A stretch of DNA of 43,176 nt from assembly GCA_964345775.1 (NCBI GenBank), contig CAYFSO010000012.1, positions 1 to 43,176 on the forward strand. The letters run 5' to 3'. This document shows positions 1 to 7,031 of the stretch, one piece after another; position 1 is the stretch's first letter; every line of letters starts with the position of its first letter. The notes beneath the pieces were generated by a model. The model made no database searches. It saw nothing but the letters and a program-made list of their open reading frames with translations, and had not been told where the DNA came from. The stretch comes from M55B154 sp964345775. GTDB taxonomy: Bacteria > Spirochaetota > UBA4802 > UB4802. Position numbers and translations under genes: made by a program.

Positions 1-200
1 GGGGTGGTGTTATTGTCGTGGGCGGCTTTCATTATCTTGTCGCCGTGTTCATCGGTACCGGTGAGAAAAAAGGTCTCTGCCCCCGTCATGCTGTAAAAAC
101 GCTTGAGAAAATCGGCAAGTATGGTGGTATACGCGTGTCCTATATGGGGCTCCGCGTTTACATAGTAAATTGGTGTGGTCACGTAAAACCTGTCTTCCAT
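1..200 (-). CDS. metG: Methionyl-tRNA synthetase, N-terminal fragment (cut by window edge)
   Basis: Only the first 66 codons are in the window. The start is the ATG at 198-200 read leftward, with an AGG six bases upstream. The encoded N-terminus reads MEDRFYVTTPIYYVNAEPHI, and then GHAYTTILADFLKRF and FFLTGTDEHG. This is the class I synthetase signature: the HIGH-like element of MetRS appears as HIGHAY, followed by the conserved TDEHG. The enzyme charges tRNA-Met in the cytoplasm. It is the last visible gene of the minus-strand operon that begins at the bactofilin, 32 bases after ricT. The same neighbourhood (yaaR, holB, ricT, then metS nearby) is known in Bacillus. Family assignment is firm; which MetRS subtype it is cannot be seen. 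Confidence 0.93.
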   Translation of the reverse strand, partial: MEDRFYVTTPIYYVNAEPHIGHAYTTILADFLKRFYSMTGAETFFLTGTDEHGDKIMKAAHDNNTT

Positions 201-232
201 GGTATACCTCGTATAAATATCTGCAATGGGAT

Positions 233-1093
233 CTATTCTTCGCTGCTGTCAGCGTCAAAGGAATGAAGGATCTTTTCCCGTGTTTCCCTGTTCAATACTA
301 TATTTCCATTTTCTACTATAAATTCATCTTTATGGAGCAATATGCTGTGATTATTGCTTCGTATGCTGACCAACTCTTTGAGGGTGTCAACAGATTCTAT
401 GACGAAATGCCTGTCATCAATGGTAAATTCCCTGCCCGACCTGGGAAGTGCATGGTTCAATTCACGGTACACATCGTACTCGTAACCAAGACAGCAGAGA
501 AGCCTGCCGCACATGCCCGATATCTTCAATGAATGCAGGTTCAGGTTCTGTTCCTTGGCCATTTTTATGGATACCGGTTCGAATTCTTCTTTCAGGTTGA
601 CACAACACAGCTGGCGTCCGCAGGGACCAAATCCGCCTGCCATGCGGGCTTCGTCCCGCACCCCGATCTGCCGCATCTCTATCCGGGTTCTGAAGACTGA
701 GGCCAGGTCGCGCACAAGCTCCCTGAAGTCTATGCGGTTTTCGGCCACGAAATAGAATATTATCTTTGTCTTGTCGAAAAGGCATTTGACCATTACCAGC
801 TTCATGTCCAGCTTCTTTTCCCTGACCTTTTCCCTGCAGATCTTGAACGCCCTGTTCTCTATTGATTCAATATCCGGCAGGGCGTCCAGGTCTTTCTGTG
901 AAGCCATCCTGAGCAGCTTTCCGCCAAGCTGGTCACCATTGCACCCTGAAGGCATCTTTTTGAAAACCCGTCCAATATCGACACCATGTTCTGTTTCAAC
1001 AACACACAGGGAGTTTCTTTTCACAAAGATGTTGTTCGTATTTACGTAATATATCTGCTGGCTGCTTCTGAGTTTAACGCCTGTAGCTTCCAT
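233..1093 (-). CDS. ricT: PSP1-domain protein, RicT/YaaT family
   Basis: The 286-residue product has the PSP1 C-terminal domain hallmark: two cysteine-rich motifs, GPCGRQLCC (Cys158, Cys163, Cys164) and GMCGRLLCC (Cys195, Cys200, Cys201). In Bacillus RicT, cysteines of this kind help the RicA-RicF-RicT complex bind [4Fe-4S] clusters, and that complex stimulates RNase Y-dependent mRNA processing. Neither RicA nor RicF is encoded in this window. The gene lies 7 bases after holB and 32 bases before metG, as in the yaaR-holB-ricT block of Firmicutes. The start ATG has only a weak ribosome binding site, consistent with expression by read-through from upstream genes. The family call is firm; the RNA-processing role in this organism is inference. 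Confidence 0.88.
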   Translation of the reverse strand: MEATGVKLRSSQQIYYVNTNNIFVKRNSLCVVETEHGVDIGRVFKKMPSGCNGDQLGGKLLRMASQKDLDALPDIESIENRAFKICREKVREKKLDMKLVMVKCLFDKTKIIFYFVAENRIDFRELVRDLASVFRTRIEMRQIGVRDEARMAGGFGPCGRQLCCVNLKEEFEPVSIKMAKEQNLNLHSLKISGMCGRLLCCLGYEYDVYRELNHALPRSGREFTIDDRHFVIESVDTLKELVSIRSNNHSILLHKDEFIVENGNIVLNRETREKILHSFDADSSEE

Positions 1094-1100
1094 GTCTTAT

Positions 1101-2111
1101 CTATCCCGTTATATGCGAAAGATCTGCCAGGGGAAGATCCTTCCCCTTTTTAAAACATAAAGAATATAGCATGCCCTTAATGGCCATTCTATTATTTAAA
1201 TTATGAGATTGGCCCTTTCTTAAGGCAAGAAGTATTTTGATCATTCCCTTCAATTTACGCCTATCAGTCAATTCATTTCTTATCCATGAAATACTGGTGG
1301 TGTTGCCTGTCATACATTGAAAGAAATGGGTTCTGAACATGTTGGTGAGGAATTCGATCATCAAGTCTTCCGAGATCATGCCGGTTATATCCCTGTACCG
1401 GGTTGTGAATGCCGATCCCTGGAGAAGAAAGTCACAGAGGGCCCGGTAATACTCAACCAGCGAAGTGAAAAGACTGTCATCTGACAACAGTTCCGCGTTC
1501 TCAACCGATCCTCCTGCAACCGGAACCACCCGGGAGATCATTTCCCGGGAATAGCCTTTTTCTGCCAGTATGTGATGAAGCTCATCGTTGGACAGGCGGG
1601 TAAAGCGTATCTCGCTGCAGCGTGATCGTACCGTAGGGAGCAATGCCGCCTTTCGTGAAGTAACAAGTATAATGGTGGTTGACTCAGAAGGTTCTTCAAG
1701 GGTTTTGAGAAATGAATTTTGTGCCTGTGTGTTCATTCGGTCGGCGTTATCGATAAGCACCGCTCGTTTCCCGGTTATGGGAACGGTTGATAACTTCTCT
1801 ATGAGCCACCGTATGGAGCCTTCTTCTCTTTTAGGTTCACTCCCCACGGGTATGATGCCGTTTTCATTGGGAACAACATTCAAGAAATCAGGATGCTGGC
1901 CGCCGGTGATCTGCATGCAGGAATGGCATTTGCCGCATGGGGGGGTTTCAGATTTGCAAAACAGGGACATTAGAAAGCGTCGCGCAACCAGCCGCTTGCC
2001 TGTACCTGGCGGGCCGGTAAAAAGCATGGTATGGTGGTACATTCCTGTGCGGGACAGCCTGTCAAGAATGTTCAGTTGCAGTGAATGTCCTGTGATCCTG
2101 GTAAAGTCCAT
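1101..2111 (-). CDS. holB: DNA polymerase III delta-prime subunit (clamp-loader AAA+ protein)
   Basis: This is a 336-residue AAA+ protein of the clamp-loader type. Residues 33-40 read GPPGTGKR, a P-loop in which the usual Thr/Ser after the lysine is Arg. That suits a delta-prime subunit, which does not need to hydrolyse ATP. A zinc module follows with Cys52, Cys59, Cys62 and Cys65. The degenerate Walker B reads LIDNADRM, then LKTLEEP, and the arginine-finger motif reads VRSRCSEIRF. With tau/gamma and delta it loads the beta clamp on DNA. It sits 6 bases after yaaR in the operon. Tau/gamma (dnaX) was considered but is normally longer, with a full Walker A. Confidence 0.9.
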   Translation of the reverse strand: MDFTRITGHSLQLNILDRLSRTGMYHHTMLFTGPPGTGKRLVARRFLMSLFCKSETPPCGKCHSCMQITGGQHPDFLNVVPNENGIIPVGSEPKREEGSIRWLIEKLSTVPITGKRAVLIDNADRMNTQAQNSFLKTLEEPSESTTIILVTSRKAALLPTVRSRCSEIRFTRLSNDELHHILAEKGYSREMISRVVPVAGGSVENAELLSDDSLFTSLVEYYRALCDFLLQGSAFTTRYRDITGMISEDLMIEFLTNMFRTHFFQCMTGNTTSISWIRNELTDRRKLKGMIKILLALRKGQSHNLNNRMAIKGMLYSLCFKKGKDLPLADLSHITG

Positions 2112-2117
2112 ATATAT

Positions 2118-2561
2118 TTAATGCCTGAGATCGAACAGCAGACCCCGTATTTCTTCTATAGTTTTCAACAGGTTGAAAGCCCTGTTGTTCTTTTGCGTGA
2201 TTGCCGTGGCGATCTGGTCAAGACGCTGGTTGATGCTGTCAACGATCACAAAATCGGCCCTGTCATTGCGCCGCCGCTGCAATGTTTCAACCGAGGTGTC
2301 AGAGTCCAGCAGTATTTTCATTATGGATTTAACGGTGGCTTTGTACTGGTTCATCTGGTATAGTGACTGTTCTTCCACGAATCGCTTTTCCTGCTCCGCA
2401 AGTTCATTCATCAGTTCTTCTATGGCACCCTGGTATTCCCTGCGTATGTTGCTTTCCAGTTCAGCGTGAAATTTCTTCTCGGAAGGACCCGCGGAACCGG
2501 CTTCTTTCTTGTGTACGGATCCCTGTTTACTTTTCTTTGAAGATGTCGGGTTTATTTTCAT
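2118..2561 (-). CDS. yaaR: YaaR/DUF327 family protein
   Basis: The 147-residue product resembles Bacillus YaaR (DUF327) in length, charge and position just upstream of holB. It has a Lys/Ser-rich N-terminus of about 35 residues, then a helical body with an ELMNELAEQEKRF-like segment, and ends in VDSINQRLDQIATAI and IRGLLFDLRH. No catalytic motif is visible and the function is unknown. I chose the ATG at 2561 over an in-frame start 33 bases upstream. Its A is also the last base of the bactofilin stop (TGATG), and AGGAAA precedes it at a good distance, so the two genes are probably translationally coupled. Confidence 0.8.
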   Translation of the reverse strand: MKINPTSSKKSKQGSVHKKEAGSAGPSEKKFHAELESNIRREYQGAIEELMNELAEQEKRFVEEQSLYQMNQYKATVKSIMKILLDSDTSVETLQRRRNDRADFVIVDSINQRLDQIATAITQKNNRAFNLLKTIEEIRGLLFDLRH

Positions 2562-2926
2562 CAGGCGCTTTCCTGTTGCCGGTTTATGGTACAATTACCT
2601 TCAAACTGCACGCCATCCTCCATGATGAGGCTGGGAGTAATAATGTTGCCGTTTATCCTGCCAGATGAAAGCATGATGATCCTTTCAGTAGCAAAAATAT
2701 TTCCCCTTACCGATCCGCCAACAACTACCACCCTGGCCTTTATATCGGTTATGGCTTCTCCCGACTGGCCTATGAGTACCTTGCCATCGGTCTCAATGGT
2801 TCCCTTGAACTTGCCATCTATACGCAAAAGACCGTTTATGTTGAATTCACCCTTGAATTCAGAACCTTCACCTATAATGCTGTTTACTATATTGTCTTCA
2901 ACTGTAAGTTTATTTGTCCTTGCCAT
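2561..2926 (-). CDS. Bactofilin (first copy)
   Basis: This is a 121-residue bactofilin (DUF583), a right-handed beta-helix protein that polymerises without nucleotide and scaffolds cell-wall enzymes. Visible hallmarks are IIGEGSEFKGEF near residues 17-28, LRIDGKFKGTIETDG near 34-48, and regularly spaced hydrophobic/glycine strands ending in GNIITPSLIMEDGV. The N-terminal tail is short and there is no membrane segment. It is the first gene of the yaaR-holB-ricT-metG operon, and its stop overlaps the yaaR start. A second bactofilin lies at 23363-23773. A GGGAAA ribosome binding site precedes the ATG. A cytoskeletal role here is inferred from the family. Confidence 0.92.
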   Translation of the reverse strand: MARTNKLTVEDNIVNSIIGEGSEFKGEFNINGLLRIDGKFKGTIETDGKVLIGQSGEAITDIKARVVVVGGSVRGNIFATERIIMLSSGRINGNIITPSLIMEDGVQFEGNCTINRQQESA

Positions 2927-3137
2927 GATTTCCCGTGCTCAATGCTGTAAATATATGGTTTTGTAAACGCACTCACACTACGTGCAGGTGTGCTGTTTTG
3001 CAAGAGAAAAATATATTTACTGAAATATTATGTATTTTTATCATTTTTTCATTTTGGTTTTAAAAATTGCTTGCAAAATTCACATAACGTTGTAATATCA
3101 AAATAACGGAGTACTATGCATAAATCAAGGAGGAGAC
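2927..3137. promoter_or_regulatory. AT-rich divergent intergenic region (bactofilin operon / mini-HTH gene)
   Basis: This 211-base gap separates the leftward bactofilin operon from the rightward mini-HTH gene. Facing right is a clear sigma70-type promoter, annotated separately. Facing left I found no equally good promoter. A weak inverted pair CACAC (2974-2978) / GTGTG (2988-2992) lies about 50 bases upstream of the bactofilin start and could be an operator, but this is speculative. Confidence 0.4.
3071..3098 (+). promoter_or_regulatory. Sigma70-type promoter for the mini-HTH transcript
   Basis: TTGCAA (3071-3076) and TAATAT (3093-3098) are separated by 16 bases. The expected transcription start near 3105 leaves a leader of about 33 bases before the ATG at 3138. 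Confidence 0.6.
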
Positions 3138-3281
3138 ATGAGAAAGTCCATTCTTAGGCTTCTTGAGTATGGGTGGCCGGATAAGATCATCGCGAATTAC
3201 CTTATGATTAAACCCACCATTGTAAAGTACTATAGAAAAAAATATAAGATCGCAAGAAACGAATATCAGGGTTTCTATTAA
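3138..3281 (+). CDS. 47-residue helix-turn-helix mini-protein
   Basis: This short ORF has a near-perfect ribosome binding site (AAGGAGGAG, three bases before the ATG at its end) and a good promoter 40 bases upstream. The product starts MRKSILRLLEYGWPDK and continues IIANYLMIKPTIVKYYRKKY. The pattern (helix, turn with W-P-D, helix IIANYLMI, turn with K-P, recognition-like helix TIVKYYRKKYKI) resembles the minimal trihelical HTH of recombinases and sigma region 4. The C-terminus ends NEYQGFY. It is strongly basic, so nucleic-acid binding is plausible. It has no other domain and is followed by a series of inverted repeats and a terminator. I do not recognise a named family. Expression is likely from the signals, but function is inference. 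Confidence 0.6.
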   Translation: MRKSILRLLEYGWPDKIIANYLMIKPTIVKYYRKKYKIARNEYQGFY

Positions 3282-3432
3282 AGAACATCCTCCTGGCGAA
3301 AAAAAAATATAGAGGGGAATGTTCCCCTCTATTCAAGTAATAATTTGGAGGTTCGCCAATTATTAATTGGAGGAAAGTATAGTACCAATGAAAATTTTGT
3401 TACTATATTGTCAAGTATATTTTGTTATTTGC
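3282..3432 (+). ncRNA. Structured untranslated region with competing inverted repeats
   Basis: After the mini-HTH stop there are several inverted repeats on what is probably one transcript. ATAGAGGGGAA (3309-3319) pairs perfectly with 3322-3332. TGGCGAA (3294-3300) pairs with TTCGCCA (3352-3358) around it. CCAATTA/TAATTGG (3356-3370) shares bases with the previous helix, so the two compete. TATAGTA (3378-3384) pairs with TACTATA (3401-3407). Two GGAGG sequences (3347-3351, 3369-3373) and an anti-SD-like CCTCC (3289-3293) are embedded. It could be a regulatory leader, a small RNA or an attenuator. No known riboswitch consensus was recognised. Confidence 0.4.
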
Positions 3433-3444
3433 AAGTCCCGTTAA
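3388..3444 (+). CDS. Possible 18-codon leader peptide overlapping a terminator
   Basis: ATG at 3388 opens an ORF of 18 codons, MKILLLYCQVYFVICKSR. It ends inside the first arm and loop of the intrinsic terminator at 3433-3463. A GGAGG lies upstream but 14 bases away, and the ATG sits in the loop of a potential 7-bp hairpin. The geometry resembles an attenuator leader peptide, but there is no run of one amino acid that would name a signal. It may be chance. Confidence 0.2.
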   Translation: MKILLLYCQVYFVICKSR

Positions 3445-3463
3445 AACCGGGACTTCTTTTTTT
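3433..3463 (+). terminator. Intrinsic terminator or attenuator before the GHKL ATPase gene
   Basis: AAGTCCCG (3433-3440) and CGGGACTT (3448-3455) form an 8-bp GC-rich stem with a 7-base loop, followed by C and seven T residues. This is the strongest intrinsic terminator in the window. It ends the mini-HTH transcript or controls read-through into the gene starting at 3536. It also argues against translation of the ATPase from the TTG at 3422. Confidence 0.8.
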
Positions 3464-3535
3464 ACCCTCAACCGACCATCTCAACATGCCGATATTTACA
3501 AAAATGTAGATTTTCCAGTTATTCCGGAGAGCATC

Positions 3536-4432
3536 GTGGCCGATACCCGTGAAAATGTACTGATCCTTGCCGACTCTATGAAGGATCCGTATAGCTTCGA
3601 ATACATTATCCAGCAAAAAGATCAACTGCTGACCCGTCGATTCGCGGGTATGGATCTTTCCCGTATAAGCTTTATTGAGCCATATTCGCTGGTAAGTTTT
3701 CTGCTGCTTGGCAGGGACTATCTTCGACAAACAGGGGAAAGGATCATGCTGGTAAATATTCCTATTCACGTTCACCAGTACCTTGCCCGCATGGATTTCT
3801 TTGAGCATGGAATATTTACTATTAAAGAGGAGCTGGACGAAAAGCTGTTTCTCAAGAGGAGCAGTCAGAGCAGCAGGTTGCTTGAAATTATCGAGATACC
3901 CGGAAAAGAAAGGGAGAGCGTAAAGGTTATCGGAAAAGTCATAACCATATTCAGAAAAAGGGCAAGGAACATTTTGAAATACTGGTTCTCCCCCAACATT
4001 GTTGATTATTTCGTGACCGTCATTTCGGAGCTCTGTCAGAATATTTTTGAGCACAGCCTGGATTCCGGCTTCATTGCCATTCAAACCTACGCCACCGGTA
4101 GTGATCACACCTTTCGAATAGCCATCTGTGATTCGGGGATCGGTATACGTAATAGTTTCAGCGACAACCAGGATATTGCATATGAAAGCAACGCGCAGTT
4201 AATAGAAAAGGTACTGACTACAACGTTATCCAGTAAACGCCGTTTCGGGTACGGTCTCTGCCAGGTCAATGCAATCATGGAAGAGCTTCGTGGCAGCGTG
4301 TATATTCGTTCCGGGGATGCCTCGGTGTCAATAATGCATCACAGAAAGAAGGGGGGCAGCACCTATTCATTCCTGAAGAACGAACTGGCCCACTTCCCGG
4401 GAACACAGATATCGATTTCACTTGGGAACTGA
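3536..4432 (+). CDS. GHKL/HATPase_c protein with N-terminal STAS-like region
   Basis: The product is about 298 residues from a GTG start preceded by GGAGA at five bases. A longer frame opening at 3422 would run through the terminator and is rejected. The C-terminal half is a histidine kinase-type ATPase fold: N box with ELCQNIFEHS, G1 box ICDSGIGIR, and a late RFGYGLCQVNAIMEELRG segment. No phosphoacceptor histidine domain is seen. The N-terminal half (LSRISFIEPYSLVSFLLLG, then a conserved DFFEHGIF) looks like a STAS-type domain. The layout suggests an RsbW-like serine kinase/anti-sigma or other partner-switch protein. It is followed 45 bases later by a DUF4325 protein, which supports a signalling pair. 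Partners and targets are unknown. Confidence 0.7.
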   Translation: MADTRENVLILADSMKDPYSFEYIIQQKDQLLTRRFAGMDLSRISFIEPYSLVSFLLLGRDYLRQTGERIMLVNIPIHVHQYLARMDFFEHGIFTIKEELDEKLFLKRSSQSSRLLEIIEIPGKERESVKVIGKVITIFRKRARNILKYWFSPNIVDYFVTVISELCQNIFEHSLDSGFIAIQTYATGSDHTFRIAICDSGIGIRNSFSDNQDIAYESNAQLIEKVLTTTLSSKRRFGYGLCQVNAIMEELRGSVYIRSGDASVSIMHHRKKGGSTYSFLKNELAHFPGTQISISLGN

Positions 4433-4477
4433 TTTACATAAAAACGTTCATAACGGGCATATACATGGTATTGTACA

Positions 4478-5038
4478 ATGATTATTGAAATAAAAAAAAT
4501 CGGGAAGAATCTGAAGATCACATCTCCAGACCTTATCACTCGGCCCACCGGGAAAAAGTTTTTTTTGAAAATAATGGAGCGGCTTGAAGATGTTCATGCA
4601 GGCGAGGTGGTGATGCTTGATTTCAGCGGGATAAAGGTGGTGGATGCCTCGTTTATCGATGAATGCATAATACGCCTGTTGAAGGAGTCTCAACGGGAGG
4701 ATATCCCGTTTTACGTGAAGCTGGAAAATGTCTCTGGCAGTATAGAATCAAGTATTGAGTTCGTCATAAGGTCGTACTTCTCCACCAACGACGAAAAGAT
4801 GGCTGTTGCCATTGACAGGATGGGCAGGAGCCAGGGACATTATATTGGTTTACTTTCAGGATCAGAAAAAGATATTGTTGACTTCCTTATGGTGAACAGG
4901 CATGTGCCGGCAGATGAAATCGCGGCATATACGGGTATGCCGGTTGCCGAGACTGGAAAGATCCTGGACCTGTTGTATCATATACGGCTGATCAGGAAAA
5001 ACCTGGAAAACGGTACATATTATTACAGCCCTGTATAG
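4478..5038 (+). CDS. DUF4325 (STAS-like) protein with C-terminal winged helix
   Basis: This 186-residue protein has two parts. Residues 20-75 fit the STAS-like DUF4325 pattern: RPTGKKFF, then VVMLDFSGIKVVDASFIDE followed by a helix with RLLKESQ. From about residue 125 to the end, DIVDFLMVNRHVPADEIAAY and then a RLIRKN wing region resemble a winged-helix DNA-binding domain of MarR/ArsR type. It is 45 bases after the GHKL ATPase gene, so it may be the antagonist or sensor partner of that protein with a direct DNA-binding output. No clear ribosome binding site precedes the ATG. The domain call is fairly secure; the regulated genes are unknown. Confidence 0.65.
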   Translation: MIIEIKKIGKNLKITSPDLITRPTGKKFFLKIMERLEDVHAGEVVMLDFSGIKVVDASFIDECIIRLLKESQREDIPFYVKLENVSGSIESSIEFVIRSYFSTNDEKMAVAIDRMGRSQGHYIGLLSGSEKDIVDFLMVNRHVPADEIAAYTGMPVAETGKILDLLYHIRLIRKNLENGTYYYSPV

Positions 5039-5137
5039 TCGAGATAATGTACTTGATTTATTATTTTCATTTCAATAGTATGAACCCGAATGTAACCGTA
5101 AAAAATCTTGATATATTGCCGGGTGCGTTTAGAGTTT

Positions 5138-5608
5138 ATGAAAAATCCGCATAAAAAAGGAAAAGATGGAACCCGTGGGGATGACAGCCTTTTTGGGCTT
5201 TTATCCATGTACAAGGCGTATAATACCTATGTAAGACTCCTTGTTTCCGATGAAGACGAGAAAGTGGTTCTGCAGTTAACCGATAATCCCGGTAAGTGGG
5301 CTAATATTCCTGACGATAAATATGAGAATTACGAAGAAAAGAAAAGGATAGATATAGGAGTGCAAAAGCTGTTCATCAAGTATCTTGAACCCGATTTCCT
5401 GGTGCAGAACATGGGACCGTTGCTTGGGACAAAGATCCCCGCGCAGAAGGCAAACGTGATCAACAATCTTGATGGGGACGGGTATTTCATTCTTGAAGCA
5501 CCCTTAGAATACCTGGAGCATATGATGCATGCTGTCAGGCGGATGGTATTACTTACCCCGCAGAAAAAATATGAAATAATTGAAAAATGTCTCGCAGAGA
5601 ATACATGA
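5138..5608 (+). CDS. Conserved-looking hypothetical protein of the signalling-like cluster
   Basis: The product is about 156 residues from the ATG at 5138; an upstream TTG or GTG would add up to 10 residues. I recognise no family. It is a soluble, mixed alpha/beta-looking protein with a charged N-terminus (MKNPHKKGKDG), a middle QLTDNPGKWANIPDDKYENY segment and a C-terminal helix EYLEHMMHAVRRMVL. No signal peptide or membrane segment is present. It lies 12 bases before the next gene and about 100 bases after the DUF4325 gene, so it is probably co-transcribed at least with the downstream tail-anchored protein. Confidence 0.6.
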   Translation: MKNPHKKGKDGTRGDDSLFGLLSMYKAYNTYVRLLVSDEDEKVVLQLTDNPGKWANIPDDKYENYEEKKRIDIGVQKLFIKYLEPDFLVQNMGPLLGTKIPAQKANVINNLDGDGYFILEAPLEYLEHMMHAVRRMVLLTPQKKYEIIEKCLAENT

Positions 5609-5620
5609 GGTTAACGCTAA

Positions 5621-6667
5621 ATGAGTGACGAAGCATCAAATTTCGATTCGCTGAACGAACAGACAAAGCTGATAAACACTGCGCTTAAATATACAGGCGG
5701 TGACGTGGATAAGGCCCGCCTCATGGTTTCGGGCCAGTATGACGATGCGGCGGTCATCAAGGGGCGACTGGCTATTGAGCCACTGGATACCTACGGCATG
5801 TTTTATATTTTTTTGAACCAGGTGAGCCGGTACCTCATGAATGTTAATTCAGTACTGTCAGGGAAATCCACACTTTACGAACGTGCACCCATATTCAATA
5901 ACTGGAAAAATTTCTATAGAGAATCCGGGAAGACGGTTCAACAGCAGGACGAAAGCATAATCGGCTCGTACGAGTTTACAAACCATTTGGCAAATTCACT
6001 GGAAGGATATAATATTTTTGAATACGTAGAGGAAGACAACCTGGATGATATTTCAGAAATTATCAGGGAAATAATCGCCAAGTTCTTTAATAACAACGAT
6101 GTACAGATCCAGATAGCCATTGACCGTACCAGCTCCCTTGCCGTAGAGCTTGAAGATATACCGATAGAAACGCCCCAGGCTCCGGGTGTCAAGCAAGAGG
6201 CCCCGCCAGAGATGCCAATGGGTGAGCTTGACAGGAAAATGAACGAAATTGAATCCCAGGCTGAGTACGTAATAAATGGAAATGTTATCGTTTCCCCTGT
6301 TAAGGGAAAATACGTGAACGATATAAAGATTGGGGAGAAGATCAGCGTGGTGCTTACGGACAAGGATTCAATATCCATCAAGGTGGCAAAGATGTTCAAT
6401 GCCCTTACGGACGAGAGGGAGTACCTCCCCATAAAGGCCCGAATGAAAGCAAAGGTCCCCATGGAAGGTGGGGGGTATATACTTTACGGCCTGGTGGCCA
6501 AAAACGTGCTAATTAAAATAATTGAAGAAGAGAACGTAAAGATCGAAATGGAGAAAGTAGAGAAGAAACCAGCAGAAAGTGCGCCAGAGAGCAGGCTTGT
6601 ACTCTACGTGGCCATGCTTCTTGGCCTGCTGGTGATCGCACTTGTAATCATCATGGCCCTGTTATGA
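5621..6667 (+). CDS. Hypothetical tail-anchored membrane protein with UBA-like N-terminus
   Basis: The 348-residue product has several parts. Residues 13-45 (NEQTKLINTALKYTGGDVDK) resemble the UBA/EF-Ts N-terminal fold, in which a helix, TGGD turn and helix are typical. A helical middle follows up to about 175, then a Pro-rich linker (about 182-205). Next is a beta-rich region (NGNVIVSPVKGKYV through YILYGLVAKNVLI), and finally a single hydrophobic helix at the very C-terminus (LVLYVAMLLGLLVIALVI). There is no signal peptide, so it should be tail-anchored with its bulk in the cytoplasm. I do not recognise the whole protein. It is the last gene of the plus-strand cluster and converges with the Fis-type gene. 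Confidence 0.6.
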   Translation: MSDEASNFDSLNEQTKLINTALKYTGGDVDKARLMVSGQYDDAAVIKGRLAIEPLDTYGMFYIFLNQVSRYLMNVNSVLSGKSTLYERAPIFNNWKNFYRESGKTVQQQDESIIGSYEFTNHLANSLEGYNIFEYVEEDNLDDISEIIREIIAKFFNNNDVQIQIAIDRTSSLAVELEDIPIETPQAPGVKQEAPPEMPMGELDRKMNEIESQAEYVINGNVIVSPVKGKYVNDIKIGEKISVVLTDKDSISIKVAKMFNALTDEREYLPIKARMKAKVPMEGGGYILYGLVAKNVLIKIIEEENVKIEMEKVEKKPAESAPESRLVLYVAMLLGLLVIALVIIMALL

Positions 6668-6898
6668 TTACTGTATATCATATTTTTTGATCTTTGATTT
6701 CAGGGTGTTCCTGGCAATGTCAAGAACCCTGCTTGTTTTCTGCAGATTCCAGTTGGTCAGCTCCAGTGTCTGTGCTATGTAATCTTTTTCTACTGATTCG
6801 ATAACTTCCTGCAGGGTCTTGTAGTCATCAGGGATCTTTACGGGCTTTTTTCTGCCTTTTTTTGAAAACGTATTATTCGTCAGGGTTGATGCATGCAT
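6668..6898 (-). CDS. Stand-alone Fis-type helix-turn-helix protein
   Basis: This 76-residue protein ends in a Fis/NtrC-type DNA-binding domain (HTH_8). The segment runs LQEVIESVEKDYIAQTLELT, then NWNLQKTSRVLDIARNTL and KSKIKKYDIQ. In sigma54 activators this domain follows an AAA+ module, but here it stands alone behind a basic N-terminal tail of about 30 residues. A TGGAG ribosome binding site precedes the ATG. It is divergent from the exported protein at 7032 across an AT-rich gap, so it might regulate that gene or itself. Outside gammaproteobacteria, single-domain Fis-like proteins are less well known; its role is not predictable. Confidence 0.75.
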   Translation of the reverse strand: MHASTLTNNTFSKKGRKKPVKIPDDYKTLQEVIESVEKDYIAQTLELTNWNLQKTSRVLDIARNTLKSKIKKYDIQ

Positions 6899-7031
6899 TG
6901 GAAACTCCAGTGTAAAGTAGTTTCGTTTTTAATAGTGAAAATTTCATAATAATTTCTATTACAAGTAAATAATAACAATTGAAATCATCAATAAGTTTTT
7001 TAAATAATTTTTAAAAAATATATCAGTTTTA
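6899..7031. promoter_or_regulatory. AT-rich divergent promoter region
   Basis: This 133-base gap is very AT-rich and lies between the divergent Fis-type gene and the exported protein. A rightward promoter candidate is TTGAAA (6979-6984), 16 bases, TAAATA (7001-7006). No leftward hexamers stand out. Its composition would suit binding by Fis-like proteins, which is inference. Confidence 0.4.

Noticed and set aside
3309..3332. Perfect 11-bp hairpin as a leftward intrinsic terminator
   Set aside because: Leftward it is followed by a T-rich run, but no leftward gene feeds into it. It fits better as an internal helix of the rightward transcript.
3422..3535. Upstream extension of the GHKL ATPase gene to a TTG at 3422
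   Set aside because: It would translate through the strong terminator at 3433-3463 and has no ribosome binding site. GTG at 3536 has GGAGA at good spacing.
3425..4108. Minus-strand frame opposite the GHKL ATPase
   Set aside because: It has no ribosome binding site, and the plus strand encodes intact N and G1 boxes.
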